Source of the DNA: Streptomonospora litoralis
GTDB taxonomy: Bacteria > Actinomycetota > Actinomycetes > Streptosporangiales > Streptosporangiaceae
Reading direction: 5' to 3'
DNA: 64,000 bases
Assembly: GCF_004323735.1 (NCBI RefSeq)
Contig: NZ_CP036455.1
Span: 3,157,101-3,221,100, forward strand
Shown here: piece by piece, positions 43,739-55,447 of the stretch
Position numbering within the stretch: the first letter of the stretch is position 1
Layout of the letters: each line of letters opens with the position of its first letter
The notes under the pieces: generated by a model
What the model saw: the letters and a program-made list of their open reading frames with translations, nothing else
Told to the model about the DNA's origin: nothing
Database searches by the model: none
Translations under genes and position numbers: made by a program

Positions 43739-44495
43739 AGCACCACTACTCCCCCACTAGTCCCGCTCTGTGCGGCGGCACAGTTCTCCGTTCGGGTCGC
43801 CGGAGATCCCCGGCGACCCAAGCGACGGCGCGACGGTGTGCGCGCACGCCTTGGATCCGCGCTGCATGCGGCGGTGGAGGTGTCCCCGCCGCCCGCGTGT
43901 GGCGGATGTGACCGCAGAACCAGGTAAACCGTGGACAGATGCCCGGTAAACCGCCGGTTCAACGCAGCACGGCGCTTAATGTACGCCGCGGTAACGCACC
44001 GAACGTCCAATTCTCGACGATGTGTCTCAATCGTGACGCGAGCACGACGGATCCGTCACTTGACGTGACATGACCGTGTGCATGCAAATCAAAACCGTTT
44101 GTGCATCAGATGAACACACCGCATTCGAGGGCACGCCCGGGTCGAGGACTCATCCGGCCTGCAGGCCATAATAAACGGAAAATAAGTGCAAAAGTCCCGT
44201 TCGGCAGGTAAATTTCCTGCGCCCGGTCGGGGTCATATCCGCGATCTGCGGTCCGGCCGCACCTATCGGCGCGCCGGCGCCGATTCGAAAAGGGGGCCGG
44301 CGAGTACCGATGAGGGCTGCAGGCGCTGCGGCCGGGAGAGCGCCGCCGCCGCAACCCGGGCGCCTTAGCCGCGCCGGGCTACGCGCGGACAGGCGCGCGG
44401 GCATGACGCGCGCCGGCGCCCCTGCGCGCGGGGCGCCGGGACAGCATCGCGCGGCGGCGGACCGGCGCCCCGGCCCGCCGCGGCGGACGTCCCGC
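43739..44495. other. Long gene-free control region upstream of the ABC importer operon
   Basis: No gene is visible in ~757 bp. The middle (about 43915-44210) is much A/T-richer than its surroundings. It contains a direct repeat GGTAAACCG at 43923-43931 and 43945-43953, starts 22 bp apart. A second similar pair is around TGTGCAT at 44077-44083 and 44100-44106. A TTGACG lies near 44060. These look like operator sites for the importer operon, but no regulator gene lies next to it. Confidence 0.35.
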
Positions 44496-45023
44496 CTACT
44501 CGATCCCGTGCTTGCGCAGCAGGTCCTCGATCTCCCCGAAGTCCTCGTCGCCGCCCGTCTGCTCCTTGGTGCCCTGCTTGCCGCCCTTGGCCTGACCGGA
44601 CTGCCCGGACTGCGGTGCGCCGGCAGCGCCGGCGGCGCCGCCCCCGGCGCCGATGCCGGCGGCGGGGCCGCGGCCCTTCTCGGCCGCCGCGGTCTCGCCG
44701 CCCTTGCGCACACCTACACCGCGCGCCTTCATGACGCCTCCGGCCACCCACAGCACGACGGCCAGCGCGGCCACGGCGACGCCGCCCCACACGACCGGAT
44801 TGAACACCAGCGAGACGAAGAACCCGAACAGGTCGGCGACCAGCCGCCACAGGATCGTCATCAGCCCCATCAGGCCGGCGGCCAGCGGCAGCAGCGACCA
44901 CGCGACGCCGCGGAGACCCGAAGCGGCGCCCCTGCGGCGCCAGACGACCCACGAGATGAGCAGCCCCACGACGGTCAGGGCGGCTCCCAGCATCGGACCT
45001 GCGATGGGCAACGTTTCCGGCAT
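44496..45023 (-). CDS. Membrane protein with Gly/Ala-rich tail, function unknown
   Basis: The 175-residue protein has three hydrophobic segments, about residues 7-28, 41-61 and 66-95 (the last possibly two short helices). A long Gly/Ala/Gln/Lys-rich tail (105-160) follows, ending in the acidic-basic EDFGEIEDLLRKHGIE. The last segment may form a binding helix. The ATG at 45023 gives a normal membrane start. Similar proteins are widespread in actinobacteria without a known role. It is downstream of, and in the same direction as, the HAD and metH genes, but about 100 bp separate them. Confidence 0.72.
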   Translation of the reverse strand: MPETLPIAGPMLGAALTVVGLLISWVVWRRRGAASGLRGVAWSLLPLAAGLMGLMTILWRLVADLFGFFVSLVFNPVVWGGVAVAALAVVLWVAGGVMKARGVGVRKGGETAAAEKGRGPAAGIGAGGGAAGAAGAPQSGQSGQAKGGKQGTKEQTGGDEDFGEIEDLLRKHGIE

Positions 45024-45127
45024 GTCTCCAGTCTTGCATCCGCGTCCAGCGCCGCACATCGGGCGAGTCCCCTAGGGACCGCCCGTGTCGCGGCGCACGG
45101 CGCCCGCCGAGGCGCCCGGACGCGGGG

Positions 45128-45789
45128 TCAGGGGGCGACCAGCGACTCGATCCAGGACATGTCCACGCCGACCAGCGACTCCAGCACCGACAGCCGGCCA
45201 CCGGGTTCGAAGGCGACCTGGTCGAGGACGGCCACGGTCGCGCATCCCGCCGCCAGCGCGGACGCCACCCCCACCCGGGAGTCCTCGAAAGCCACGCACC
45301 CGGCGGGGTCGACGCCCAGCAGCCGGGCGGCCTGGAGGTAAGGGGCGGGGTCGGGCTTATTGGCCTCGACCTCGTCGCCGGCGACCGAGACGTCGAAGCT
45401 GTCCGCCCCGATGGCCCCGATGGCCGAGTCGACCAGGGGCCGCTGCGTGGAGGTGACCAGCGCCGAGGGGACGCCCGAGTCCGCCACGAGGGCCACCAGC
45501 TCCTTGGCCCCGGGGCGCAGCTCGGCGCCCCCGGCCGACTGGCGGGCGAACTCCGCCTGCAGGCGCTCGGCGACGTCGGCGGGATCGGCCCGCACGCCGG
45601 CCCGCTCGATCATGTAGCGGGCCACCGGCACGGCGGCGCCCCCGATGTTGCGGCGGTGGTCCTCATGGGTCCACACCCCGCCGAGGGCGGCCGCCGTCGC
45701 CGCCTCGGCCCGCCCCCACAGGCTCTCGCTGTCGATCAGGGTGCCGTCCATGTCGAAGAGGACGGCCTGCAGGGGCGAGCCGGTGTCGG

Positions 45790-45793
<4 letters not shown>
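45128..45793 (-). CDS. HAD-superfamily phosphatase/phosphoglucomutase-like hydrolase
   Basis: The 221-residue protein has HAD motif I VLFDMDGTLID (D14 nucleophile, D16 acid). Motif II is ALVTSTQR, motif III Lys lies in EANKPDP and motif IV is VAFEDSRVGVASALAAG. The helical cap is inserted after motif I (subfamily IA). It is of the beta-phosphoglucomutase/phosphoglycolate phosphatase group; substrate unknown. Its ATG overlaps the metH stop by 4 bp (ATGA), so it is translationally coupled to methionine synthase. A repair or clean-up role linked to that enzyme is possible but not shown. Confidence 0.9.
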
Positions 45794-49263
<3,470 letters not shown>

Positions 49264-49615
49264 AACCTTCAACTGTAGTGTCGGCCGTCCTCCGCCGCCC
49301 GCCGAGGGGGGCCTCCCCCGGTGTGTCCTGGACGACAGCGCAGGTCAGACGGTGCGCAGCGCAACCAGAAAGTCGCTGCGCCGTGCGCTGGAATGAACGC
49401 GCGCCACCGGGCGGTTATGCCCGTAGGGTCCGTGGCCATAGGGTGGTCGTGGTCCACTGCGAATGCGCGCGGCCGGGCGGGCGGCCGGTTGGCTGTCGCC
49501 GCCGCGGGCAATCGTGGTAGTGCTGGATGGCGCGTGGGCATCACGCGCGATCGACCCGAACGACTGGCCCGGGTCGCCGCACGCGGCGCGCCCGGGAATG
49601 GTGAGGAGGCGGTCA
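49264..49615. other. Shared upstream region of metH and the PAC2 gene
   Basis: No gene is visible in this 352-bp divergent region. It contains an 8-bp inverted repeat, GCGCAGCG (49354-49361) and CGCTGCGC (49374-49381). I looked for a cobalamin B12 box or a SAM-type leader on the metH side and saw none. Confidence 0.4.
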
Positions 49616-50461
49616 GTGACCGAGCTCGACAGCGCGCCCGAGCTCGTCGAGCCTGTCATGGTTGCCGCGTTCGAGGGCTGGAACGACGCCGGCGAGGCGG
49701 CGAGCGCCGTCATCGAGCACCTGGGCTCGACCTGGGACGCCGACGAGCTGCTCGCGCTGCAGCCCGACGACTACTACGACTTCCAGGTCTCGCGCCCGCG
49801 CGCGACCGTGGTCGACGGCGAGCACCGCGGCATCACCTGGCCGACCACGCGTGTCTCCGTCGCCCGGCCCAAGGGCGCGCGCAACGACGTGGTGCTGGTC
49901 AGCGGCCCTGAGCCGAACATGCGCTGGCGCGGGTTCGCCGGCGACCTGCTGTCGATCGCCCGCGAGCTGGGTGTGCGCCGGATCGTGCTGGTCGGTGCGC
50001 TCCTGGCCGACTCCCCGCATACGCGCCCGGTGCCGGTGACCGGCACCACCTCCCCCAGCGCGCTGCGGAACTCGCTGCACCTGGAGCCCACCTCCTACGA
50101 CGGACCCACCGGCATCCTCGGGGTGCTGCACGAAGCCTTCGATTCCGCCGGTCTGGAGGCGGTTTCGCTCTGGGCGGCGGTTCCGCACTACGTCGCGCAG
50201 CCGCCGTGCCCCAAGGGCACCCTGGCGCTGCTGCGGCGGGTCGAGGACGTGCTCGACCTCACCGTGCCGATGGGCGACTTGCCCGAGGAGGCGCGGGCCT
50301 GGGAGCGCGGGGTCGACGAACTCGCCTCGGAGGACGACGACATCGCCGGCTACGTCCGCAGCCTGGAGGAGGCCAAGGACGCCGCCGACCTGCCCGAGGC
50401 CACCGGAGAGGCCATCGCGCGCGAGTTCGAGCGCTACCTCAAGCGGCGCGGCCGCGGCTGA
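49616..50461 (+). CDS. PAC2-family protein (proteasome-assembly-chaperone fold)
   Basis: This 281-residue protein has the PAC2 fold, named for archaeal and eukaryotic proteasome assembly chaperones. Typical segments are PVMVAAFEGWNDAGEAA, the ITWPTTRVSVA strand, VLVSGPEPNMRWRGFAGDLL, VRRIVLVGALLADSPHTRPVPV, and SLWAAVPHYVAQPPCPKGTL. GAGGAGG precedes the GTG at 49616; the open frame upstream is non-coding. Actinobacteria have proteasomes, but a chaperone role for the bacterial members is not established. It is divergent from metH, an order shared with mycobacteria as I recall. Confidence 0.9.
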   Translation: MTELDSAPELVEPVMVAAFEGWNDAGEAASAVIEHLGSTWDADELLALQPDDYYDFQVSRPRATVVDGEHRGITWPTTRVSVARPKGARNDVVLVSGPEPNMRWRGFAGDLLSIARELGVRRIVLVGALLADSPHTRPVPVTGTTSPSALRNSLHLEPTSYDGPTGILGVLHEAFDSAGLEAVSLWAAVPHYVAQPPCPKGTLALLRRVEDVLDLTVPMGDLPEEARAWERGVDELASEDDDIAGYVRSLEEAKDAADLPEATGEAIAREFERYLKRRGRG

Positions 50462-50605
50462 GCCCTCCGCCGCTTGCGCCTGCCGCCCCACTGCGGGCCC
50501 GCGGCGGCTCGCGGCCGGAACCGTGCTCGCGTGACCGGGCGGCACCTACCTTCGTACCCGCAGTCGGCGAGGCGCCGCCGTTGCGGTGCGGCGGCGCCGC
50601 ACCGC

Positions 50606-51022
50606 TCAGGGGCGGATCCGCTGCCACTCCCCCGTGGCCAGCACCGTCGCCCAGGCTCCGGCGATGCGGGCAAGACCGCGCCGGACCTCGTCGACGACCG
50701 CGGGCGCCAGCAGCTGCAACGGTTCGCCCGAGGGCTCCAGCCGCACGGTGACGCGCAGCCCTTCGAGGATCCGCTGACCGCGCTCGATCGCGTCGGCGTC
50801 GAAGGAGCGGCCTCCGGCGCGGTGCAGCGCCGCCGCGATGGCGTCGCGCAGCGAGACCGCCTCCTCGAAGTCGGCCAGGGTGATGGGGATCGCCCCTTCG
50901 GTCACCAGTCGGCGGTCGCGCAGGAAGGCGGCGAGTTCGGCGCGGTCGGTGAGGTCGTCGCCGGTGGAGACGAACGCCTGGACGAGGGCGGCGGCGGAGC
51001 TCAGCTCTGTGGGGGTGGTCAT
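50606..51022 (-). CDS. ABATE-domain protein lacking the CGNR zinc finger
   Basis: This 138-residue protein matches the ABATE domain (LVQAFVSTGDDLTDRAELAAFLRD, EEAVSLRDAIAAALHRA) that usually precedes a CGNR zinc finger in putative stress regulators. Here translation stops right after GEWQRIRP, where the first Cys of the finger would normally follow. The downstream DNA does not encode a CGNR motif in any frame I read. Without the finger it probably cannot bind DNA by itself. The start is taken at the ATG at 51022, with another ATG at 51031. Either a natural short form or an old truncation next to the repeat island is possible. Confidence 0.75.
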   Translation of the reverse strand: MTTPTELSSAAALVQAFVSTGDDLTDRAELAAFLRDRRLVTEGAIPITLADFEEAVSLRDAIAAALHRAGGRSFDADAIERGQRILEGLRVTVRLEPSGEPLQLLAPAVVDEVRRGLARIAGAWATVLATGEWQRIRP

Positions 51023-51229
51023 GGTCACCATCCCACCACGCTCGGCGACGTGCTTGTGACCTGCGCAAGCGCTGCGGCCACAAGTGGCCGCCCTATCCGG
51101 CCCGATATGCCCTGACCTGGTCGTTTCCGTCATCCCCGCGGCGCACGGGCCGGATGCGGCCGCATCGGCACCCGCGGACCTTCGGCCCTGTCGGTGAGTC
51201 GGTGCTGCGTGCCTGGCTGTCGAGGGGTC

Positions 51230-51385
51230 GGGGGGGCGGGGTCGGGGTCGGGGGATCGGGTCCGCTGGGCGGCCTTGCCGGCCGGCCGGGTGAAGGGTGG
51301 TCTTCACGGGAAAGCAGCGGCAACGGCGGCAGCGGGGCCGCGCCCGCGGCCGCCGAATCGGGTGCTCGCCGGTGGCCGTCGCGGC
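51230..51385 (+). repeat. ~140-bp repeat unit opening island 2
   Basis: It matches the unit at 1565-1720: CGCTGGGCGGCCTTG, GGCCGGGTGAAGGGTGGTCT, GGAAAGCAGCGGCAACGGC and GGGTGCTCGCCGGTGGC. It is followed directly by the conserved module, just as in island 1. The preceding ~200 bp (51030-51230) show no gene. Confidence 0.72.
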
Positions 51386-51394
51386 GAAGGGCGG

Positions 51395-51605
51395 CGAGGG
51401 CGGCGGGGCCGGGCCCGCGGTGCTCGGCGGCGGTCATGCAGCCGGACCGGGGCCACGAGTCGCACGTACGTGCGGTGGTATCCGCCTCGGTGCCGCCCCG
51501 AGGGGCCACCCGCACATCGTCATTCCGCGATACGAAACAGAACCGGGTGTTTTGTCCACCAATGCACGATTTCTCGGTGGGTCCGCGCCCGCGCCGCAGC
51601 GGCGA
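51395..51605 (+). repeat. Conserved ~210-bp non-coding module (copy 2)
   Basis: It aligns with 1720-1935 almost throughout, including the 12-bp palindrome GCACGTACGTGC (51462-51473), CGCGATACGAAACA, TTTTGTCC and CGGTGGG. Orientation and order relative to the repeat unit are identical to island 1. Confidence 0.75.
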
Positions 51606-51717
51606 GGCCGCGCCACCCCGCGCGGCCGCCGGCCTGCGCGGCCCCGGCCGTAACACGGCGACACCCAGCCGGCCAACCGGCGCCGGTATGTCCGGTATGC
51701 CGACTCATCCGGCGATG

Positions 51718-51770
51718 ATCGTGATCTTATGGTCACGGAATGCGCTTTCCGGCGACCATAAGTTCACGAT
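51718..51770. repeat. Hairpin core of island 2
   Basis: ATCGTGATCTTATGGTC (51718-51734) pairs with GACCATAAGTTCACGAT (51754-51770) with one mismatch. The loop region can pair further (CGGAA with TTCCG). It lies ~65 bp after the AACACGGCG landmark, the position of the hairpin in island 1. Confidence 0.7.
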
Positions 51771-51785
51771 AGACGGGACAAGCCG

Positions 51786-51847
51786 CGCCGAGTCTGTCTG
51801 TGGGGACGGATTCGGCGCCGAATCCGTCCCCACAGACAGACTCGGCG
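51786..51847. repeat. 62-bp perfect palindrome
   Basis: Every base from 51786 to 51847 is mirrored around the centre between 51816 and 51817 (core GATTCGGCGCCGAATC, outer arms CGCCGAGTCTGTCTGTG and its complement). There is no loop, so it can form a 31-bp cruciform arm or fold back as RNA. It lies 15 bp after the hairpin core, outside any gene. Confidence 0.93.
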
Positions 51848-51949
51848 GGACCGGTGCCGCCCAGCGCAAGGTTTCGACCAGACAATGGCCGGAATCCGGT
51901 GAAAACCACGCGTTGGATGCGCCGACCGGCCCGCGGCGGCCCAACGCCG

Positions 51950-51964
51950 CCCCCCCCCCCCCCC
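51950..51964 (+). repeat. Run of 15 cytosines
   Basis: An uninterrupted C15 tract lies between the palindrome zone and the inverted repeat units. Such tracts slip during replication and sequencing, so its length may vary or be misread. Confidence 0.9.
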
Positions 51965-52250
51965 GGCCGCCGCCACCGGCGAGCACCGGGTGCGTCGACC
52001 GCGGGCCGGACCCTGCGCCGTCCTCGGTGCCCGTCGTTCCCCGTCAGGCGTCCCGCCACCCGGCAGGCCAGCAAGGCCGCCCAGCAGACCCGAGCCGCCC
52101 CCGCCGCAACCGCAACCGGCGAGCACCCGACCCGTCGACCGGGGGCCTGGCCCACTGCCGTCCTCGCCGCGGCTTTTCCCCGCAGGCGTCCCGCCACCCG
52201 GCAGGCCAGCAAGGCCGCACAGCAAACCCGAGCCGCCCCCGCCGCACGCG
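51965..52250 (-). repeat. Two tandem inverted copies of the ~140-bp unit closing island 2
   Basis: Copies at about 51965-52110 and 52110-52250 read on the minus strand with GGCCTTGCTGGCCTGCCGGG, GTGGCGGGACGCCTG and GGGGAA (K) blocks, then GGTGCTCGCCGG. The two share long identical stretches, suggesting recent duplication or gene conversion. They end ~65 bp before the mshC stop codon. Confidence 0.75.
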
Positions 52251-52314
52251 CCACCACGCCACCGCAAGCGTTCCTACGGCTGGGAGTACCGGCTCGACAG
52301 CGCGCCCGGCGCCT

Positions 52315-53541
52315 TTACAACCGCACGCCCAGCAGGGTGTCGGCGGTGTCGCGCATCAGGGCGGGGGCGGCGGGGTCGTCGCCCCCGCCCGCCAGTGCGC
52401 GCTCGGCCCAGTCGTCGAGAGCGGCCACCGCGGCGGCGCTGTCCAGGTCGTCGGCCAGGGCCGCGCGGACGCGCTCAAGCGTCGGCATCGCATCGGGGCC
52501 CGCGCTCCGGTCGGCGGCTGCCCGCCAGCGCTCCAGGCGCTGCGCGGCCTCTGACAGCGAGTCCTCGCTCCACTGCCAGGCGGTGCGGTAGTGGTGGCCG
52601 AGCATGGCCACGCGCACCGCCATGGGGTCGACACCGCGCTTGCGCAGCGACGAGGCGAAGACCAGGTTGCCGCGCGACTTCGACATCTTCTCGCCGTCGA
52701 GACCGACCATACCCACGTGCATGTAGGTGCGGGCGTGCGGGCCGCTACCGGTGGCGCTCCGCGCCTCGGCGGCGCCCATCTCGTGGTGCGGGAAGACCAG
52801 GTCGTCGCCGCCGCCGTTCAGGTCGAAGCCCATGCCCAGCTCGTTCAGCGAGATCGCGCTGCACTCCACGTGCCAGCCCGGGCGGCCGCGCCCCAGCGCG
52901 GTGTCCCAGGCGGGCTCGCCGGGGCGCTCGGCGCGCCACAGCAGCCAGTCCAGCGGATCCTTCTTGCCCAGGCGCTCGGGGTCGCCGCCGCGCTCGGGGA
53001 ACAGCTCGGTCATCTGCTCCCGGCTCAGGCCGCTGACCTCGCCGAACTTGGCGGCTTCGGCGACGGAGAAATAGACGTCGCCCTCCAGCTCGTAGGCGGC
53101 TCCGGCCTCGCGGATGCGGGCGACGAAGTCGGCGATCAGCTGCACCGACTCTACGACGCCGACGTAAGCCCGGGGTGGCAGGATCCGCAGCGCCGCCATG
53201 TCCTCGCGGAAGACCTGGACCTCGTGCTCGGCCAGCTCCCGCCAGTCCTCACCGTTGGCCTCGGCCCGCTCCAGCAGTGGATCGTCGACGTCGGTGACGT
53301 TCTGCACGTAGTCGACCCCGTGACCGGAGTCACGCAGCACCCGGACCACCAGGTCGAAGGTGAGGTAGGTGAAGGCGTGCCCGATGTGGGCGGCGTCGTA
53401 GGGCGTGATGCCGCAGACGTACATCCGGGCCGTGGGCCCGGGATCGAGGGGGCGGAGGGCGCCGGAGACGGTGTCGTGGACGCGGAGCGGACCGCCGCTG
53501 CCGGGCAGGCGGACGAGGTCGGGAGCGGGCCAAGAACGCAT
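52315..53541 (-). CDS. mshC: L-cysteine:1D-myo-inositol 2-amino-2-deoxy-alpha-D-glucopyranoside ligase
   Basis: This 408-residue enzyme attaches cysteine to glucosamine-inositol in mycothiol synthesis. It is a relative of cysteinyl-tRNA synthetase with the HIGH motif at 52-55, KMSKS at 285-289, and zinc ligands likely C43 ([10 protein letters not shown]), C227 (WHVECS) and H252 (PHHE). It lacks the tRNA-binding C-terminal domain, which with [12 protein letters not shown] and [15 protein letters not shown] separates it from CysS. A TATCCT box lies 6 nt before the ATG, so it is probably leaderless. Mycothiol is the main low-molecular-weight thiol of actinobacteria. Confidence 0.95.
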   Translation of the reverse strand: MRSWPAPDLVRLPGSGGPLRVHDTVSGALRPLDPGPTARMYVCGITPYDAAHIGHAFTYLTFDLVVRVLRDSGHGVDYVQNVTDVDDPLLERAEANGEDWRELAEHEVQVFREDMAALRILPPRAYVGVVESVQLIADFVARIREAGAAYELEGDVYFSVAEAAKFGEVSGLSREQMTELFPERGGDPERLGKKDPLDWLLWRAERPGEPAWDTALGRGRPGWHVECSAISLNELGMGFDLNGGGDDLVFPHHEMGAAEARSATGSGPHARTYMHVGMVGLDGEKMSKSRGNLVFASSLRKRGVDPMAVRVAMLGHHYRTAWQWSEDSLSEAAQRLERWRAAADRSAGPDAMPTLERVRAALADDLDSAAAVAALDDWAERALAGGGDDPAAPALMRDTADTLLGVRL

Positions 53542-53755
53542 GTGCAGAGGATATCGGCCGCTTTGGGCACCGACGGCCCGGACTCACCGTAGTGCCCCCA
53601 CGCCGCCGATGTTCAGCCGATTTTAGCGAGGAGCCCCGGCTCTTCAGAGCCGGGAGGAATCGCTTCTCATCACGTCTCTGCCCCGAATGCGAGCACGCCT
53701 GCGGATATCGGCGTTCGCCCCCCGCCGGGGCGGCGGTGATCGTAGGATCACCGCT

Positions 53756-54909
53756 GTGAAGATCGTCGTGCAGGCCAAACTCGTGCCCGATGCCGCACAG
53801 GCGTCCGCGCTGTCAGCGACCCTGCGCACCCTCAACGAGGCCGCCAACCGGGTCTCGGCGGTGGCCTTCGAGCACGGCGTGCCGCGCGAGTACGAGCTGC
53901 GCAAGCACACCTACGCCGACCTGCGCTCCCAAGGGCTGGGCGCCCAGGCGGCCCAGCACACCATCAAGAAGGTCCGCGACGCCTACACCACGCTGGCGGC
54001 CAATATCCGGGCGGCCGGCCACCTCGGCACACCCGGTTCGAAGCGCCGCCGCAACGCCGAGTCCGCGCCGATCTCCTTCCGGCCCGAAGCCGCCCACCCC
54101 TTCGACGACCGGTGCCTGTCCTGGCAGTACGACCAGCGGACCGTCAGTATCTGGACCACCGCGGGCCGGTTGAAGAACGTGCGCTTCGCCTGCGCACCGG
54201 ACGCCCTCAAGATGCTGATCGAGCACCGGCAGGGCGAATCGGACCTGGTCGAACGCGACGGCGTGTTCTACCTGATGGCCACCTGCGAGGTGGCCGAGGC
54301 CGAGCAGTATGAACCGGACGGGTTCATCGGTGTGGACCTGGGCATCGCCAACATCGCGACCACCTCCACCGGCTACCGGGCGGCCGGGCGGGGCCTGAAC
54401 CGCCACCGCAGGCGCCAGGCCGCCCTGCGGGCCGAACTCCAGGCCAAAAGGACCAAGTCCGCCAAACGCCGGTTGAAGACGCGGCGGCGCAGGGAAGCGC
54501 GCCACGCCGCGAACACCAACCCGCCAAGCAGATCGTGACCGAGGCTGAACGCACCTCGGCCGGTATCGCCCTGGAAGACCTGACGGGGATCCGGCAGAGG
54601 GTACGGCTTTGCAGGCCCCAACGGGTCGCGATCCATTCCTGGGCCTTCGCCCGGCTCGCCGCCTTCATCACCTACAAGGCCAAGCGGGCCGGGGTGCCGC
54701 TGGTGCAGGTGGAGCCGGCCTACACCAGCCGGGAATGCGCCGAATGCCACCACATCGACACGAGGAACAGGGTCGATCGGGCCCGGTTCGTGTGCCGGTC
54801 GTGCGGGGTCGTTGCCCACGCCGACCGCAACGCTTCCCGCAACCTCGCCGTACGCGGCGAGGCTGCGTGGAATGCGGGGCGTGAGTCACGCGTCCCTGCC
54901 ACCCCATAA
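53756..54909 (+). pseudogene. tnpB: Frameshifted TnpB RNA-guided nuclease
   Basis: The first frame (53756-54538, 260 residues) begins VKIVVQAKLVPDAAQ and contains the first RuvC Asp in GVDLGIANIATTS. It then runs off-frame after AANTN to a stop. The second frame (54535-54909) resumes with VTEAERTSAGIALEDLTGIR (catalytic Glu), a zinc ribbon CAEC...CRSC and the final catalytic Asp in HADRNAS. The expected joining sequence (NH-x-I-x-KQIV) has lost about 7 nt, so full-length TnpB (~386 residues) cannot be made without a frameshift. The two frames overlap by GTGA. A TAGGAT box 7 nt upstream of the GTG suggests a leaderless promoter. Confidence 0.85.
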
Positions 54910-54990
54910 GGGGTGTCTGGACGGAGGAGCCCACCCGGCAGCCGGTCGGGCGGCTACCTCCAAGCCCGGCCCTACGGGACCGGGTCAAGC
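54780..54990 (+). ncRNA. Candidate omega-RNA scaffold at the TnpB element's right end
   Basis: Known TnpB guide RNAs cover the tnpB 3' end and right end, and their guide begins just past the element. Here 54923-54961 can fold into a stem (GGAGGAGCC with GGCTACCTCC, one bulge) enclosing CCCGGC/GCCGG pairing. The right-end hairpin and TCAAG follow. The guide would start near 54990 (CTGACCCCCGCC). Exact 5' end is unknown. Confidence 0.4.
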
Positions 54991-55263
54991 TGACCCCCGC
55001 CGGTGGAGCGCGGCGATGGAGGTGACACTCGCCACCACCGCCAGCGCGCACATCAGCGCCAGCTCCTCGTTGCCGAAGCGCCAGTGCAGCACCGCGGCAG
55101 GCAGCGCCACGATGTAGAGCAGCCAGTAGGCGGCCCGCTCCGGCATGCGGGGCCGCCTCCAGCGGCGCGGGCCCGGTGGCTGCGCGGCGGAACGGCCGCC
55201 CATGCCGCTTGCGGCGGGCGGCCCGTCCCGGCCGTCGCGGCCGCGCCACGCACGTCTGACCAT
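54985..55263 (-). CDS. Small membrane protein whose 3' end lies in the TnpB element
   Basis: The protein (92 residues from this start) has a basic, Gly/Pro-rich first half and two hydrophobic segments at about residues 40-57 (AAYWLLYIVALPAAVLHW) and 62-82 (LALMCALAVVASVTSIAAL). Its TGA (54985-54987) lies in the TCAAG right end of the TnpB element, so insertion may have cut or replaced the original C-terminus. Start choice is weak: ATGs at 55263 and further upstream are all possible, and MPERAAYW near 55146 is another. No family is recognised. Confidence 0.5.
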   Translation of the reverse strand: MVRRAWRGRDGRDGPPAASGMGGRSAAQPPGPRRWRRPRMPERAAYWLLYIVALPAAVLHWRFGNEELALMCALAVVASVTSIAALHRRGSA

Positions 55264-55447
55264 CACGGCGACATCGTCATCCCTTCGCCCGTCGGGGCGG
55301 AGTCGTCTCCGCGGACCGCCGCCCGGGTGAGGGCGGGCGGCCTCAGGAGTCCGTACGGGAACCGCGGTCACGCTTCCCGATGCAGGTAGACGTCTGCTGT
55401 CGGCAGGCGGTTTACCCGCCCGGACGGCCGCGGGGCGGCCGCCGGCG

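Larger units (their letters stand above)
53631..54990 (+). mobile_element. IS605-type TnpB-only element
   Basis: The left end carries the hairpin CCCGGCTC-TTCA-GAGCCGGG (53635-53654). The right end carries CCCGGCCC-TACG-GGACCGGG-type pairing (54965-54984, one mismatch) followed by TCAAG. Between them is a single tnpB gene with no tnpA, so the element could move only with a transposase supplied elsewhere. Exact ends are inferred from the hairpins. IS200/IS605 elements do not make target duplications, so none is expected. Confidence 0.75.

Noticed and set aside
43739-44495. Possible small genes in the region upstream of the importer operon
   Set aside because: Open frames are short, without ribosome sites or recognisable sequence, and the A/T-richer base composition is that of control DNA.
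49264-49615. Cobalamin riboswitch upstream of metH
   Set aside because: No B12 box is recognisable and a -10 box lies 8 nt before the start codon, indicating a leaderless transcript.
51023-52314. CRISPR array or prophage remnant in the repeat island
   Set aside because: Repeats are long (~140 bp), few and not regularly spaced with unique spacers; no phage or cas genes are near.
52315-53541. Cysteinyl-tRNA synthetase (cysS) annotation
   Set aside because: Length 408 and absence of the tRNA-binding C-terminal domain, with MshC-type sequence, favour mycothiol ligase.
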